64,000 nt of DNA from Paraburkholderia solitsugae (GCF_013177695.1 NZ_WOEY01000101.1:62001-126000); one strand, 5' to 3'. Positions 50,239 through 59,611 are shown, numbered from the stretch's first letter. Notes: generated by a model from the sequence alone, not told the origin. Numbers and translations are program-made.

Positions 50239-50677
50239 AGTGTCTCCACACGGCGCAACGCGCCGGAATCGATGGTCGTCAATCGATTGACGGGCCACAC
50301 CTGAGCCCTCGTGATTCATATCCCGGTGTAGGCATCGCCCCACAGGGAAAACTCATTCACAAGGTGCTCGGCGTGAGAGACGACACTGTCGACGGATGCG
50401 TTCGTAGTCTTAATTTTTTCGGAATTGAGGGCGCCACTATCCCTCGAACGAAGCATTTTGGAACTTACCACAACACATTTCGCAAACACGAATAGCACGG
50501 CATCGGGTAATCAATGCCGAGCCGCGGTTCGTCAAAAGTTGTGCATGCAGTTCTTCGTTTTGCGAGTGATTGAAAAAACTGCGTTCCTCTATCGAAGTTG
50601 TAGCGGGGCGTTTCCAGAACTTCAAGAGTAAACCAGCGTTTGAAGGGGGCAGTCGTTTACCAAGAGCCACTTTCCAA
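50239..50677. other. Intergenic gap with a palindrome
   Basis: About 440 bases with lower GC than the flanks. Apart from the 16-bp palindrome at 50277-50292 I see no gene or repeat. Short frames do not look coding. Confidence 0.35.
50277..50292. promoter_or_regulatory. 16-bp perfect palindrome upstream of DUF995-like gene
   Basis: CGTCAATCGATTGACG is self-complementary over 16 bases and lies 39 bases upstream of the start codon at 50238. It has the form of an operator for a dimeric regulator; no regulator gene is adjacent. Confidence 0.4.
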
Positions 50678-51796
50678 TCACTGATTGGTGCACCGCTCAG
50701 CATCCGAGGCTTCATCACCTTGTACGAAGCGTGAGGAAGCGTCGTCGTCGCCTTGCGCCAGTTTCTCCACCCCAGCTTCGCGCAAAAAATGCGTGATCGT
50801 TTCCTCGATCACCGACCTGGCGAGCCCCTGCACGATGAAGACGAGCCGAGTCGTGTGATCGTCGTCAGGCCACGCTTCAAGTCGCAACGGTTCATGCAGC
50901 AACTGCTGCACGCCATGGAACACCACAGGCCGCGATTCGCCGATGAAATTGCCGATCCCCTTAACCCGCAGGATGCGTTCGCCGTGATAGCCGAGCAGTA
51001 CGGTCAGCGCGGTCTCGAATGCCTGCATCGGCAATGGCTGCGAGTATGTCAGGCAGAAGCTGTCGATGTCCGGATGGGCCACGCGTGACGCCGTCGCGCC
51101 ACGCATCAGCGACTTGCGGGGCGAAGGCTCGGCGCGCAACCAGGGCCGCAAGGCACGCGGTGTCAGGATGTCGAGCAATTGTTGTGCGTCAATCTCGCCG
51201 TTGCGCACCGGAATGCGCGTCGCACCCGGATTCAGCGCCTCAAGCGCGGCCTCGAGGTCGGCAAGCGCGGGCGCATCGACTAGCTCAGCCTTTGTCAGCA
51301 ACAGCCGGTCCGCGACCGCCACCTGCTGACGCGATTCCTCGTGTCGGGCAAGTTGCGCGGCGCCGTGTTTCGCATCGACGGTCGTCACGATGCCATCGAG
51401 TTGCAAACGACCATCAAGCGCTGGGTCGCCCAGCAGCAGCGAGATTACCGGACCGGGGCGCGCGAGCCCCGTGGTCTCGATCAAAATCCGCTCGAACGGG
51501 GGAATCTCGCCGCGCGTGCGACGCTCTAGCAGATCGGCCACGGTCGCAGCCAGTTCGTCGCGCACGCCGCAACACAGGCAGCCGTTTTCCAGCATCGCGA
51601 TGGTGTCGTCGCGCGAGGTGCTGATGAACAGATGATCGAGACCGATCGCGCCCAGTTCGTTGATCACCACCGCACAACGGCCCAGCGCCGGTTGTGGCAG
51701 CAGGCGATTAAGCAACGTGGTCTTGCCCGAACCGAGAAAACCAGTCAGCAACGTTAGGGGAATCGCAGCGGATTGCACGGTGGTTTTTCCTGACAC
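50678..51796 (-). CDS. CobW/COG0523-family GTPase
   Basis: G3E-family metal chaperone GTPase of 372 residues: Walker A GFLGSGKT (19-26), the metal-binding CLCC motif with C73, C75 and C76, and the C-terminal CobW_C domain. Such proteins deliver zinc or cobalt to client enzymes. The GTG start directly follows the stop of the metallo-hydrolase gene (TGAGTG), so translation is coupled. The client may be that hydrolase or another metal enzyme; this is inference. Confidence 0.88.
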   Translation of the reverse strand: MSGKTTVQSAAIPLTLLTGFLGSGKTTLLNRLLPQPALGRCAVVINELGAIGLDHLFISTSRDDTIAMLENGCLCCGVRDELAATVADLLERRTRGEIPPFERILIETTGLARPGPVISLLLGDPALDGRLQLDGIVTTVDAKHGAAQLARHEESRQQVAVADRLLLTKAELVDAPALADLEAALEALNPGATRIPVRNGEIDAQQLLDILTPRALRPWLRAEPSPRKSLMRGATASRVAHPDIDSFCLTYSQPLPMQAFETALTVLLGYHGERILRVKGIGNFIGESRPVVFHGVQQLLHEPLRLEAWPDDDHTTRLVFIVQGLARSVIEETITHFLREAGVEKLAQGDDDASSRFVQGDEASDAERCTNQ

Positions 51797-52795
51797 TCAG
51801 ATTACCTGCAGGTCTTTTCCGACGATGACCTGTCCGTCGAAATGCTTGCGCGCATCGGCGGCCCACATCTCGTCGGTAATCGCGGGATCGCCGCCCGGCA
51901 CGAAATGGCTCAGCACTAGCGTCTTGACGCCAGCCGCCGCGGCGATCTTGCCGACCTGTTCAGTGGTGGTGTGGCTCTTCACGAGGTGATCGAGCAGCGT
52001 TGGCGCGTTGTCGACGGTCTTCATCAGCTTCTGGAGCGCGGGCAGGTACATCACTTCGTGCACCAGCACGTCAGCGCCTTTCGCGAACTCGGCAAGCGCC
52101 GGGTAGTAGGTCGTGTCGCCGGAGAAGACGACGGTGCGGTCCTTGGTCTCGAAGCGGTAAGCGAACGCCGGCTTGATCGTGTAGTGGTCGACCAGTGTCG
52201 AGGTGACGCGCACGCGGTCGTCTTCCATCACGAGGCGCGGGCCGTCGAATTCATGGATGTTGATCAGTGGCCGGAACGGCGGGCGGCCTTCTTCGCGCAT
52301 TCGCACGTCGAGGTCGATCGCGTTCATGTCGACAAAGTCGTCGATCATCTTTGTCATGCGCGGCGGTCCGTACAGATTGACGGGCGTATGCAGGCCGGTG
52401 GCCCAGGCGAGGAACACGAGGTTGCCGAGGTCGGCGTTGTGGTCCGAATGATGGTGGGTCAGGAAGATGTCACGAATGCCCGGCAGTTTGATGCCTGCTT
52501 TGGTCAATTGCAGCGCGACGCCGTTGCCGCAATCGATCACATAGGGCTGACCGTCGACCACCAGCACGTTCGCCGGTGCCGCGCGCAGGTCAGATGGCGT
52601 CGGGCCCCCCTTGGTGCCGAGCAGGATCAGTTGTGTGCCTTTTGCCGGGAGTCCAGCGGCGGGTGCAGGGGTTGCGGAGCTGGCCGGTGACTGCGCGTGA
52701 GCGTCCTGCATCCACGGCAGCGCTGCGGTGGTGCCTGCTGTAACGGCAATACGCATGAAATCACGACGGGAACGTCCGAACGGCTGATCACTCAT
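51797..52795 (-). CDS. Tat-exported metallo-beta-lactamase-fold hydrolase
   Basis: Hydrolase of 332 residues with a twin-arginine signal (SRRDFMR, residues 9-15) and the MBL-fold metal motif THHHSDH (113-119); additional ligands appear in VFSGDTTYY, VHEVMY and LVLSHFVPGG. It resembles the periplasmic RNase Z/arylsulfatase-like branch. Metal loading of a periplasmic enzyme next to a CobW-type GTPase gene is notable. Substrate unknown. Confidence 0.88.
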   Translation of the reverse strand: MSDQPFGRSRRDFMRIAVTAGTTAALPWMQDAHAQSPASSATPAPAAGLPAKGTQLILLGTKGGPTPSDLRAAPANVLVVDGQPYVIDCGNGVALQLTKAGIKLPGIRDIFLTHHHSDHNADLGNLVFLAWATGLHTPVNLYGPPRMTKMIDDFVDMNAIDLDVRMREEGRPPFRPLINIHEFDGPRLVMEDDRVRVTSTLVDHYTIKPAFAYRFETKDRTVVFSGDTTYYPALAEFAKGADVLVHEVMYLPALQKLMKTVDNAPTLLDHLVKSHTTTEQVGKIAAAAGVKTLVLSHFVPGGDPAITDEMWAADARKHFDGQVIVGKDLQVI

Positions 52796-52907
52796 GGCTC
52801 TGTGTCTCCTGACATTCTGGTTAGGGTGCGCGCGATTCTAGCGTCGGGATCGGGCAGCGTCGCCTAGACACTATCAGAGAACAGCGCTCGGACGAAGATC
52901 GTGAAAT

Positions 52908-53368
52908 AGCTCATAGACGGGCATCCGTGGTTGATGGGCCCGGCATGGGCATTCTCGGTGGAGACGGGTGTCCATACGTTGCGCCTCATTGGCAGCGGTC
53001 TGTTTGACGCCTACCCCAAGCTGCAGGTGATTCTCGGCCATCTGGGCGAACTCGTGCAGAAGAACATCTGGCGTACCTCGCACTGGGCCTTGGCGAATGG
53101 CAAGAACCCGATGGGCGTCAAGGCGAAGCAGCCGTTCATGGACTATTTCCGGCAGAACTTCCATATGACGACGAGCGGCAATTTCCGCACGATTGCCATG
53201 CGCAATGCGATGGAGGAAATTGGCGGCGACCGAGTGCTGTTCTCGACCGACTATCCGTTCGAGACGATGGAAGAGGCGAGCGCCTGGTTCGATCGCGCGG
53301 AGATCGGCGACAACGACCGGCAGAAGATCGGCCGCGACAACGCGAAACGGTTGTTCAGGCTGCCCTGA
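52908..53368 (+). pseudogene. C-terminal half of an amidohydrolase/decarboxylase
   Basis: About 150 codons that match the second half of the amidohydrolase-2 family that includes gamma-resorcylate decarboxylase: GHPWLMGPAWAFSVETGVH, VILGHLGELVQKNIWR and the metal-ligand region VLFSTDYPFETMEE. The first half (about 170 residues, including the N-terminal metal site) is missing; a stop precedes the matching part and no ribosome-binding site is present. It is a truncated remnant. Confidence 0.75.
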
Positions 53369-53460
53369 TTGATGATGTGCGTTACGACTACCCTTGTCCT
53401 TTGTCCTATTAGCGCTTATCCCTTCGGCCAAATCAAACATTTAGCCTACAACGTTGAAGG

Positions 53461-53724
53461 CAACCCACGTGGGCTGCTTTATAATTACCACGTCGTCGGG
53501 AAACACCCGGTGACCTGGTTTAGCAGCCAGTGACGCAAACCGCACACCCGCCCAGGCGGGCGTGCGTCTACCTCTGCACGTCTATATTTCAATGGGCGGG
53601 CCGTGGTGGGGAGCCGCAAGGCTCGCCGGTTTGTTTGTGTCCCGGTCTGCTAACCCGCTTCGTGCCCGCTCACCCCTTCCAAGCGAGTGTCGGGCGATCC
53701 GAGAAGTAACAGGGAGATCGCACC
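53461..53724 (+). ncRNA. Structured leader element, Burkholderiaceae type
   Basis: The 53461-53724 segment has several short stems (for example CACCCGCCCAGGCGGGCG at about 53547-53564) and the string ATGGGCGGGCCG near 53590. From memory, very similar leaders precede small genes in many Burkholderia genomes, in multiple copies, somewhat like the phage P4 ash/C4 RNA region. That recollection was not checked. It ends at the ribosome-binding site of the next gene, so it may be a regulatory leader. Confidence 0.4.
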
Positions 53725-54192
53725 ATGAGCAAGTCCACCAAAAATCAACCCGCTTCACGTCCGCCTGTCGACGCACTCCAGTATGAAAAGCTTGCCCTGT
53801 CGGCATTCGATTTATGCGACCGACACCTGGGTCAACTGGATACGTTGATCACACTTGCGTCCTCGATATGTAGGAATCCTTCCATCACGATTGAGGAAAG
53901 ACGACGTCGTCAGACGCTTCTGGAATTGCTGGTGGACACCGCGGAGCAATATCAGCAGGAACTCGAATGCGACCGCGAGCTATACAAGGTGATTGCGCTC
54001 GATGCGAAGGGCGTTCCGCAAAGCCGCATCACGGCACGCCATGCAGCGAGCCTGCTTGCGGAAGAAGTATCGCAGCGAGCAGGAGAACCCGTAGCCACTG
54101 CTAACGCGCCGCAGCGCAAAAACCCGTCATCGGAAAGCGCCGCGGCGTTGAGAGCCGACGCGCTGCAGCAACCGGTTGCCGCGCCAAACTAG
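53725..54192 (+). CDS. Small protein of unknown function
   Basis: Protein of 155 residues, mostly helical (LALSAFDLCDRHLGQLDTLI, EERRRRQTLLELLVDTAEQY), with an Ala/Pro-rich C-terminus. No domain recognised, no signal peptide. AGGGAGA lies 9 bases upstream of the ATG. It follows the structured leader, which suggests it belongs to the set of small genes found behind that element. Confidence 0.6.
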   Translation: MSKSTKNQPASRPPVDALQYEKLALSAFDLCDRHLGQLDTLITLASSICRNPSITIEERRRRQTLLELLVDTAEQYQQELECDRELYKVIALDAKGVPQSRITARHAASLLAEEVSQRAGEPVATANAPQRKNPSSESAAALRADALQQPVAAPN

Positions 54193-54256
54193 GCGATTGA
54201 GAAAAACCGGCGAGTGATGGGGCGGCGCGTCGGAATCCTTCGGAGATTCGTGCACT

Positions 54257-54277
54257 GAGACGGTTTTCGTCCGTCTC
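54257..54277 (+). terminator. Hairpin after the small gene
   Basis: Arms GAGACGG and CCGTCTC with a 7-base loop, 64 bases after the stop at 54192. It ends six bases before the MITE-like element. Confidence 0.45.
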
Positions 54278-54282
54278 GGTGC

Positions 54283-54449
54283 GGCCGATACTGTTGAAAA
54301 AGTCGTAGCGCCTCGCCCTAACACCAGCATTGAACAATTCGACCTCTCAGATCGCCCCACAAACCGCTCGCGAGCATCGGTTAAGGGTAAAGCGACCCAT
54401 GAAAACCTGGTTAGAACGACTGTCACCGACTTTTTCAACAGTATCGGCC
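54283..54449. mobile_element. MITE-like element, 167 bp
   Basis: Perfect 23-bp terminal inverted repeats (54283-54305 and 54427-54449; outer part GGCCGATACTGTTG, inner part AAAAAGTCG) bound a 121-base interior with no coding capacity. Such ends are typical of insertion sequences, and a full element with these ends may exist elsewhere in the genome. No target duplication is evident. Confidence 0.75.
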
Positions 54450-54619
54450 AAGAGCGGCCATCCAACTTCTGCACCTGAATCGTCGACAATTTAACCCGCT
54501 GCATGTGCGTCTATGCTCATATCGCTACAGATGGAAAGCTCTCGTCGCACACGGGAGTGGTAAATTATCCTGCGTTGGACTCCAAACACGAAAAATTAAC
54601 AATTGTCGGAGCAACGGGG

Positions 54620-55636
54620 ATGAACCGGACATATGTACTGGTCGGAGTCGTATTGGCGTTCCTTGCCGGCGTCTGGACGGGGCATCATGGGGCGGCGGGA
54701 CAGAAAACGGTGGCGACCCGCGAGCCGCAGTCGATGGCTGCCCTCCCGATCTGGAAAAATCCCCAATGCGTCCCTGCGAATAAGAAAGAATACGAGCGCT
54801 TTGAAATCGCTGCTTCGACTCTCGAACGTATTGCCCCGCATTCAGCTGACTGGCTATCCATCGGGGCCGAGCGCGCGCTCAGTCAAGACCTGTATCGCAG
54901 CACTCCCGGACAGTCAGTGGGTCCGAGGGTATGCAGCCCGCCAGAAATTTATGCTCGCGTTGCTTCTGCTTTTGCAGGGAATCCGATCAAGGGCAGATTT
55001 GATTTATACGAGATCGAACTTGCCTCGCATATGCAACTCCCGCCCGTTGAAGTTGTAGATGCCGTAGCACAAGTTGCTTTTGAGGCGCGGCCCGTGATTG
55101 ACGACGATATTGCTGGGCAAGTCAACGGAGACATTCGGCCCATCGCTAGAACTGTATTGGCGGGCTTTGGCCGCCAATCCGCCAAGTACGCGAGCATGGC
55201 CTTTGACCAGGTGTCCAGCGAAAACTCGCTCGGAACTGGCGCAGCACAAGTGGCGGCCGCTGGAGGACACCCCGAGGCGCTATCCCGGATAGAGTCTCTT
55301 ATGAATCAACTGCTCGCTTCGGTACCCGACGATAAGCCCATTCCTTTGACGACCCGCGACCGACTGTACGAGCTAGCGTGGGCAATCTCCGTTTCAGGCG
55401 ATTCCGCAAAGGATCATGTGGACCCGCTCATTAGACTCATGGGAAAGCAGGTGCAAAGTGGCGCACCACCTTTCGGCCTACTGAGTCTCCACCCGAAAAG
55501 AATGTGCGCAGTGCTGTTCAAGATCTACGGTGAAGACACGCATGTGACAAGCAAGTTTCCGTACTGCACCGACGATTCCCCGTTGGAATCGTACCCTAGA
55601 GGGGCATTCGCGCTCGAATCGGTTAGCGGTCGGTGA
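54620..55636 (+). CDS. Membrane-anchored protein of unknown function, possibly frameshifted
   Basis: Protein of 338 residues with one N-terminal membrane helix (YVLVGVVLAFLAGVW) and a large periplasmic helical domain with four cysteines; no family recognised. The start at 54620 follows GGAGCAACGGGG. Close to the stop, CGGT is present twice in tandem (55627-55634). Removing one copy puts the frame into 46 further codons (EPRQTAQEIDEAMARV to HLKSET) ending at 55769. The present end may therefore be a recent 4-bp duplication. Confidence 0.6.
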   Translation: MNRTYVLVGVVLAFLAGVWTGHHGAAGQKTVATREPQSMAALPIWKNPQCVPANKKEYERFEIAASTLERIAPHSADWLSIGAERALSQDLYRSTPGQSVGPRVCSPPEIYARVASAFAGNPIKGRFDLYEIELASHMQLPPVEVVDAVAQVAFEARPVIDDDIAGQVNGDIRPIARTVLAGFGRQSAKYASMAFDQVSSENSLGTGAAQVAAAGGHPEALSRIESLMNQLLASVPDDKPIPLTTRDRLYELAWAISVSGDSAKDHVDPLIRLMGKQVQSGAPPFGLLSLHPKRMCAVLFKIYGEDTHVTSKFPYCTDDSPLESYPRGAFALESVSGR

Positions 55637-55935
55637 GCCAAGGCAAACCGCGCAAGAGATAGACGAAGCAATGGCGCGAGTTCTAAAGCTGAAGAGAGAT
55701 ATCCTAACTTACGTCTCTGCTGCGTTCGCCAAAAGGCCTGATTGCGAACACTTGAAAAGCGAGACTTAAGAGCCAACCCCGGGTTCAGCCAGTCTACCTA
55801 TGAAATGGCGATCAACGACGGCTTCATGATTCTTCGTTGAGCATCACGTCGCAGTCGAATCTTCACTGCGTTTCGACGAGAACAAAGCGGTTGCACACGA
55901 CAGCTCGACTCGTGAGGGAAAGGGAGAAAAGAGAC

Positions 55936-56265
55936 ATGCGTCGCTGGATAGTCAGTTTGTTGAACTTCGCCCTGATGGTGGCCATTCCGATTGGTGGCTG
56001 GATCGGATATCTGGACTATGGGGAGAAGAGGCACTGGTTCGACCGCGGCACGATGGGGCATGGACTAACAAACGAACCTGCACGCTCGCGGATTGTTGGG
56101 GGAGTCTTGCTAGCGCTTGCTCTCGTGGGTTTGCATCTCGCCACACGACGCTGGTCATGGCCCGTAAAGTGCGTCTGCGCAATCTGTCTGGTGGGTTTTC
56201 TCTTTTGTACTTTTGTTTTTCTCGCTTTCGCCGAAATAATCGGTCATGGTCCTAGGATGCCGTAA
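55936..56265 (+). CDS. Small membrane protein
   Basis: Protein of 109 residues with three hydrophobic segments (VSLLNFALMVAIPIGGWIGY, VGGVLLALALVGLHL and VCAICLVGFLFCTFVFLAFA). The start is preceded by GGGAGAAAAGAG. No family recognised. Confidence 0.5.
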   Translation: MRRWIVSLLNFALMVAIPIGGWIGYLDYGEKRHWFDRGTMGHGLTNEPARSRIVGGVLLALALVGLHLATRRWSWPVKCVCAICLVGFLFCTFVFLAFAEIIGHGPRMP

Positions 56266-56501
56266 ATAGGCGGCAGTCGGGGCTGGTGAACGATTGGCAA
56301 GTGACATGCACTTCCGCTGCTACGTCTTGAGTCGAGCCGAAAGCAGGCATCCAGAAGTCGTTGCCGAGCGGCACAGTTGGGTCGACCACAGCCGACCGCA
56401 TCGGACCAAGTTCGGCCAGTTATGGTCAATCGACACAGCAGCGTGGATCGTTGACACCCATTAGCGAGCCCGGTGTCAAGTGAGCGAACAATTAAATCAA
56501 C
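56266..56501. other. Intergenic gap, nothing recognised
   Basis: About 236 bases between two small membrane-protein genes. Neither repeats nor clear structures seen. Confidence 0.25.
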
Positions 56502-57023
56502 ATGGGGAAAAAGCGCATGTTGTCAGAGGCCACCATTCCATGTTGGACCCGCGGCCGCGTGTGGCCCACTTTGGCATACTTGGCGGCAGTCATCGCGAGC
56601 AGCTTGAGGCTGTACAAATCTAGTCACGCGTCGGGGCCTTGGATCATCGCATTGTTCGTGATACTTATCGGTGTTCCGATTTGCAGACTATCCCTGAAGA
56701 AGCAGTTTGTGTTTTCCCGCCAACCCAAGGCGGTACGACGCGAAGTCCGCTTTCTCGGAATACGGGTCAAAACTGAATCATTGGATCCTACTCCGTTCAG
56801 ATGGGTTCGTTCGCGCATGGGTTCATTCGATCCACGAGACGCGATCATTGAACTGGGGATGGAGCATTCCTACGATGCGCTAACTCTTCAAACAATAAAA
56901 TATGCGATGAAGGAAACGCCGGAAGTGACTGCGACTCGCGGGCAAATCGCGGATGTACTTGGCGTCATTGACCGCGGTCACGAACATTTGCCGCCACGGC
57001 GGACCACAGAACGACCTCGTTAG
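56502..57023 (+). CDS. Membrane protein of unknown function
   Basis: Protein of 173 residues with two membrane segments (TLAYLAAVIASSLRLY and PWIIALFVILIGVPICRL) and a basic cytoplasmic C-terminal domain. The ATG follows a weak purine stretch. Base composition is less GC-rich than that of the surrounding catabolic genes, as for the two preceding genes, which may mean acquired DNA. Confidence 0.45.
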   Translation: MGKKRMLSEATIPCWTRGRVWPTLAYLAAVIASSLRLYKSSHASGPWIIALFVILIGVPICRLSLKKQFVFSRQPKAVRREVRFLGIRVKTESLDPTPFRWVRSRMGSFDPRDAIIELGMEHSYDALTLQTIKYAMKETPEVTATRGQIADVLGVIDRGHEHLPPRRTTERPR

Positions 57024-57438
57024 GGCAGACAACCCAATCTGCGTACGCAGAACGCACGGTTTGACAGCACGACGGGCTGCTTTCGGTCTGGCTGGGTGTC
57101 TCTGTTGGGGCGCGTTCTGCCGACCGCCAGCTCGCGAATTTCATGCTACTTATGCCACTTGCATGAGGCAGAGAGCGAGATTGTCGGCCACCCGTGGCAT
57201 TCCACTCCACGCCCCACGGAGCCGAGTGACTATTTCTCGCGGCGGACGGGAGCTGTCCGGTCAGATTCTGGATCCGTGCTTTCGGCCATTCAACATCAGT
57301 GGTCCGATCGTTGACACTCGTCATTTTTATGGCACGGATAGCATACCCAACCTATGATCGATCAGGGAAACTGCCACAGCCCAGCGACAGCGGGCTGTGG
57401 CGCAAGACATTCATCGTCGGACGGACAAGCGTTACGCG
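57024..57438. other. Intergenic gap with a hairpin
   Basis: About 415 bases. The only structure noticed is the terminator-like stem near its 3' end (57373-57401). Short frames are not convincing genes. Confidence 0.35.
57373..57401 (-). terminator. Hairpin downstream of the phosphoesterase gene
   Basis: Perfect 10-bp stem (GCCACAGCCC at 57373-57382, GGGCTGTGGC at 57392-57401) with a 9-base loop, 37 bases past the stop of the minus-strand phosphoesterase. On that strand AGTTTCCC follows, a weak T-rich tail. Confidence 0.6.
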
Positions 57439-59124
57439 TCAGATGGATGGCGGTGTCTTGACGGGCAAGCCAGAGGTCGGATCGAGGTAGAGCTTGGTCT
57501 CCCGGTGCTCATCGTGGCGGCGGTTGAAATCGAACATACCCATGATACTGCCCGCCTTCGCGTCGAACGAGCCGCCTCCGATCCGGTTGCCGTCAAGCCA
57601 ATTGTCTTCGATGAAACGCACTACTGACGACTGATCAATCAGGGTATGGTCGATGTAGTTCTGTTTCGCCCATGGCGAAATCACAACAAACGGAATGCGG
57701 GTACCGGGACCGCACCGACCGTTCACAGGTTTGCCATTCAACCCGTCGGGTCCAGTGCCTGAGCCGCAAATTCCTGGGCCGGTCAACTGATCCGCGACCG
57801 AGTCGAACGAGGCGCTCGTCGGCAGTGCGTATGCGTCGTCGTACCAGCCGTCGGAGTCATCCCATGCCACGATAACGGCCGTGTCACGCCAATCCGGTTG
57901 CTGTTGCAGGAAGTTGACGACCTTCGTAACGAACGCCTGCTCGTCAAGCGGATCCGAGTACCCGGCGTGACCGTCCTGATAGGCAGGCGCCTTCAGGAAG
58001 CTCACCGCAGGGAAATTACCAGTTTGAACAGCGCTATAGAAATCGTCGATATCGTACTGGTGATTCGCGGGATCGACGGTCGAGCGATGTGCCCCGTAGG
58101 TATGCCCGATGGCCGACACCGAACTGGGGCGCAAATGCTGGGGGTTTGACGTCGACGCGTAGTACTGGAACCAGTTGTGGTGCGGAATGTAGTCGGCCGT
58201 GGCGGCGCCGACCACTTGCGACGTCGTGCTGCGTTTGCATCCTGTCGTTCCGTTGCTGTTCGTGGTCGACAGATTGAAGCCGCCCATGAAGCCGCCCCAC
58301 GTAATGTTGCGCGCGTTGAGCAGGTCGCCGATATTCTTGCCGGTCATCTGCGCGGCATCGGTGGTGCTCGAACACAGGTCGAAGGCAGGATCGACGTCGT
58401 TGATCATCGTGAATCCGCCTTGGCCGTCGTTGACGTAATACGAGCCGGCCGTCGAGGGCTGCTTCGACGTCAAGACTACTTTCATGCCGTTGGTCTGTCC
58501 TGAGACGACTTCGAGCGCACCTGGCGTCGACGGACCATATGTCGATGTATAGGCGTTATCGCTCATCGCGAAGTTCTGCGCATAGTTCCAGAGCGCCGTG
58601 ACCGTATTGCCGTCGTAGTAACCCATCACCTGGCCGGCCGTGCCGAACGCACCGGCGCCGCCTGTGGTGCCGTTGCCCGTGTATTTCGGAAAGAGGTCTG
58701 CCTTGCCGTTGTCGTATGCCTGCTGCTCAGCCGTGTACGCATGGTTCTGGTCGGCTGTGGCCGCCTGCGTGCGATCGAGACGGAACGGATTGGTCGCGCC
58801 CGCGCCATTGGCGGCGTTCGTATAGTTCGGGTTGGCCGTCAACAACGTGCCCGATAAGCCGTTCACCTCTGGCGTGCCGGCTTGCGCTGCAAACGCAGGT
58901 TCTCCAGACGGATTTGCCGCATGCGGGTAGGTCGCGAAATAGTGATCGAACGATACGTTCTCCCCGTAGATCACTACCAGATGCTTGATGGGGGTGGCTG
59001 TATGGACTTCATCCCGCCGGGAGCCATGCTGGTCCCCGTCGTGGTCTTCGCTGGCGCTCCATGCAGCCGTCGTCGCAAGCGCGACAGCCGTGAGCGAGAT
59101 AACGGTAATCCGACGCCAAAGCAT
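57439..59124 (-). CDS. Exported phosphoesterase (phospholipase C/acid phosphatase family)
   Basis: Secreted hydrolase of 561 residues in the phosphoesterase family of bacterial phospholipases C and AcpA-type acid phosphatases. A signal peptide (ISLTAVALATTAAWS) is followed by HLVVIYGENVSFDHYFATYP, the family metal/catalytic start, then DSDGWYDDAY and GPGTRIPFVVISPWAK near the C-terminus. The ATG at 59124 with GGGAG 8 bases upstream is preferred to a TTG 27 bases earlier. It likely releases phosphate from organic esters. Confidence 0.87.
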   Translation of the reverse strand: MLWRRITVISLTAVALATTAAWSASEDHDGDQHGSRRDEVHTATPIKHLVVIYGENVSFDHYFATYPHAANPSGEPAFAAQAGTPEVNGLSGTLLTANPNYTNAANGAGATNPFRLDRTQAATADQNHAYTAEQQAYDNGKADLFPKYTGNGTTGGAGAFGTAGQVMGYYDGNTVTALWNYAQNFAMSDNAYTSTYGPSTPGALEVVSGQTNGMKVVLTSKQPSTAGSYYVNDGQGGFTMINDVDPAFDLCSSTTDAAQMTGKNIGDLLNARNITWGGFMGGFNLSTTNSNGTTGCKRSTTSQVVGAATADYIPHHNWFQYYASTSNPQHLRPSSVSAIGHTYGAHRSTVDPANHQYDIDDFYSAVQTGNFPAVSFLKAPAYQDGHAGYSDPLDEQAFVTKVVNFLQQQPDWRDTAVIVAWDDSDGWYDDAYALPTSASFDSVADQLTGPGICGSGTGPDGLNGKPVNGRCGPGTRIPFVVISPWAKQNYIDHTLIDQSSVVRFIEDNWLDGNRIGGGSFDAKAGSIMGMFDFNRRHDEHRETKLYLDPTSGLPVKTPPSI

Positions 59125-59611
59125 TGTGTGGCTCCCAGTAGTGTTACCCAAAGATAATCGCGGTGCCGGGATGGCTTATCTAACCTGCTTCACAACGCTG
59201 ATCCGATCCGACAATCGAGAGCCGCGCGGTCGCGGTGGTTGCAGTACAGCAGGCGCCAATCATTCAATCACGCACGTATGAATGATTGGCGTCAGGAACC
59301 TTTCATGTTGTTTCGATTCGCGATCTGCTATCGGGGCGTCAACTCGATCGTGGTTGGGAAGATCGGTTGAAGGAATGTTGGCAATGCCTGCCGTGTTTCA
59401 GGCAGAAATTGCAGCGAGAAGGGCCGCATGTACGCAATGTGAGTGCGACGCATCCCGCAGAACCCGGCCAATTTCGGCCACTCGCCAGAGCCATGCGAAG
59501 GTCACTTGAATGGCTGGTCCGCTCGGAATTCCGCCCGATGCCCGACAGCGCATGTCCGCCGAAGCGGGCTCCGTCGCGGAGCCCGTGTGCTTCATCAATT
59601 GAGGGGCAGCC
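59125..59611. other. Gap with hairpin, nothing else recognised
   Basis: About 487 bases between the phosphoesterase start and the AroQ stop. It holds a 13-bp hairpin at 59254-59291. The open frames after it on both strands do not match any family I recognise; they might be remnants of an insertion sequence. Confidence 0.3.
59254..59291. repeat. 13-bp inverted repeat with 12-base loop
   Basis: Arms CGCCAATCATTCA (59254-59266) and TGAATGATTGGCG (59279-59291). It lies 130 bases upstream of the phosphoesterase start, so it could be a regulatory dyad, or the end of a vanished gene's terminator. Confidence 0.5.

Noticed and set aside
53400..54200. A prophage or P4-like satellite at the leader element
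   Set aside because: No integrase, capsid, primase or attachment site is visible nearby; only the leader and one small gene are present.
59282..59598. Short frames between AroQ and the phosphoesterase as possible transposase remnants
   Set aside because: The pieces looked faintly familiar but I could not match them to a defined transposase, and no inverted repeats bound them.
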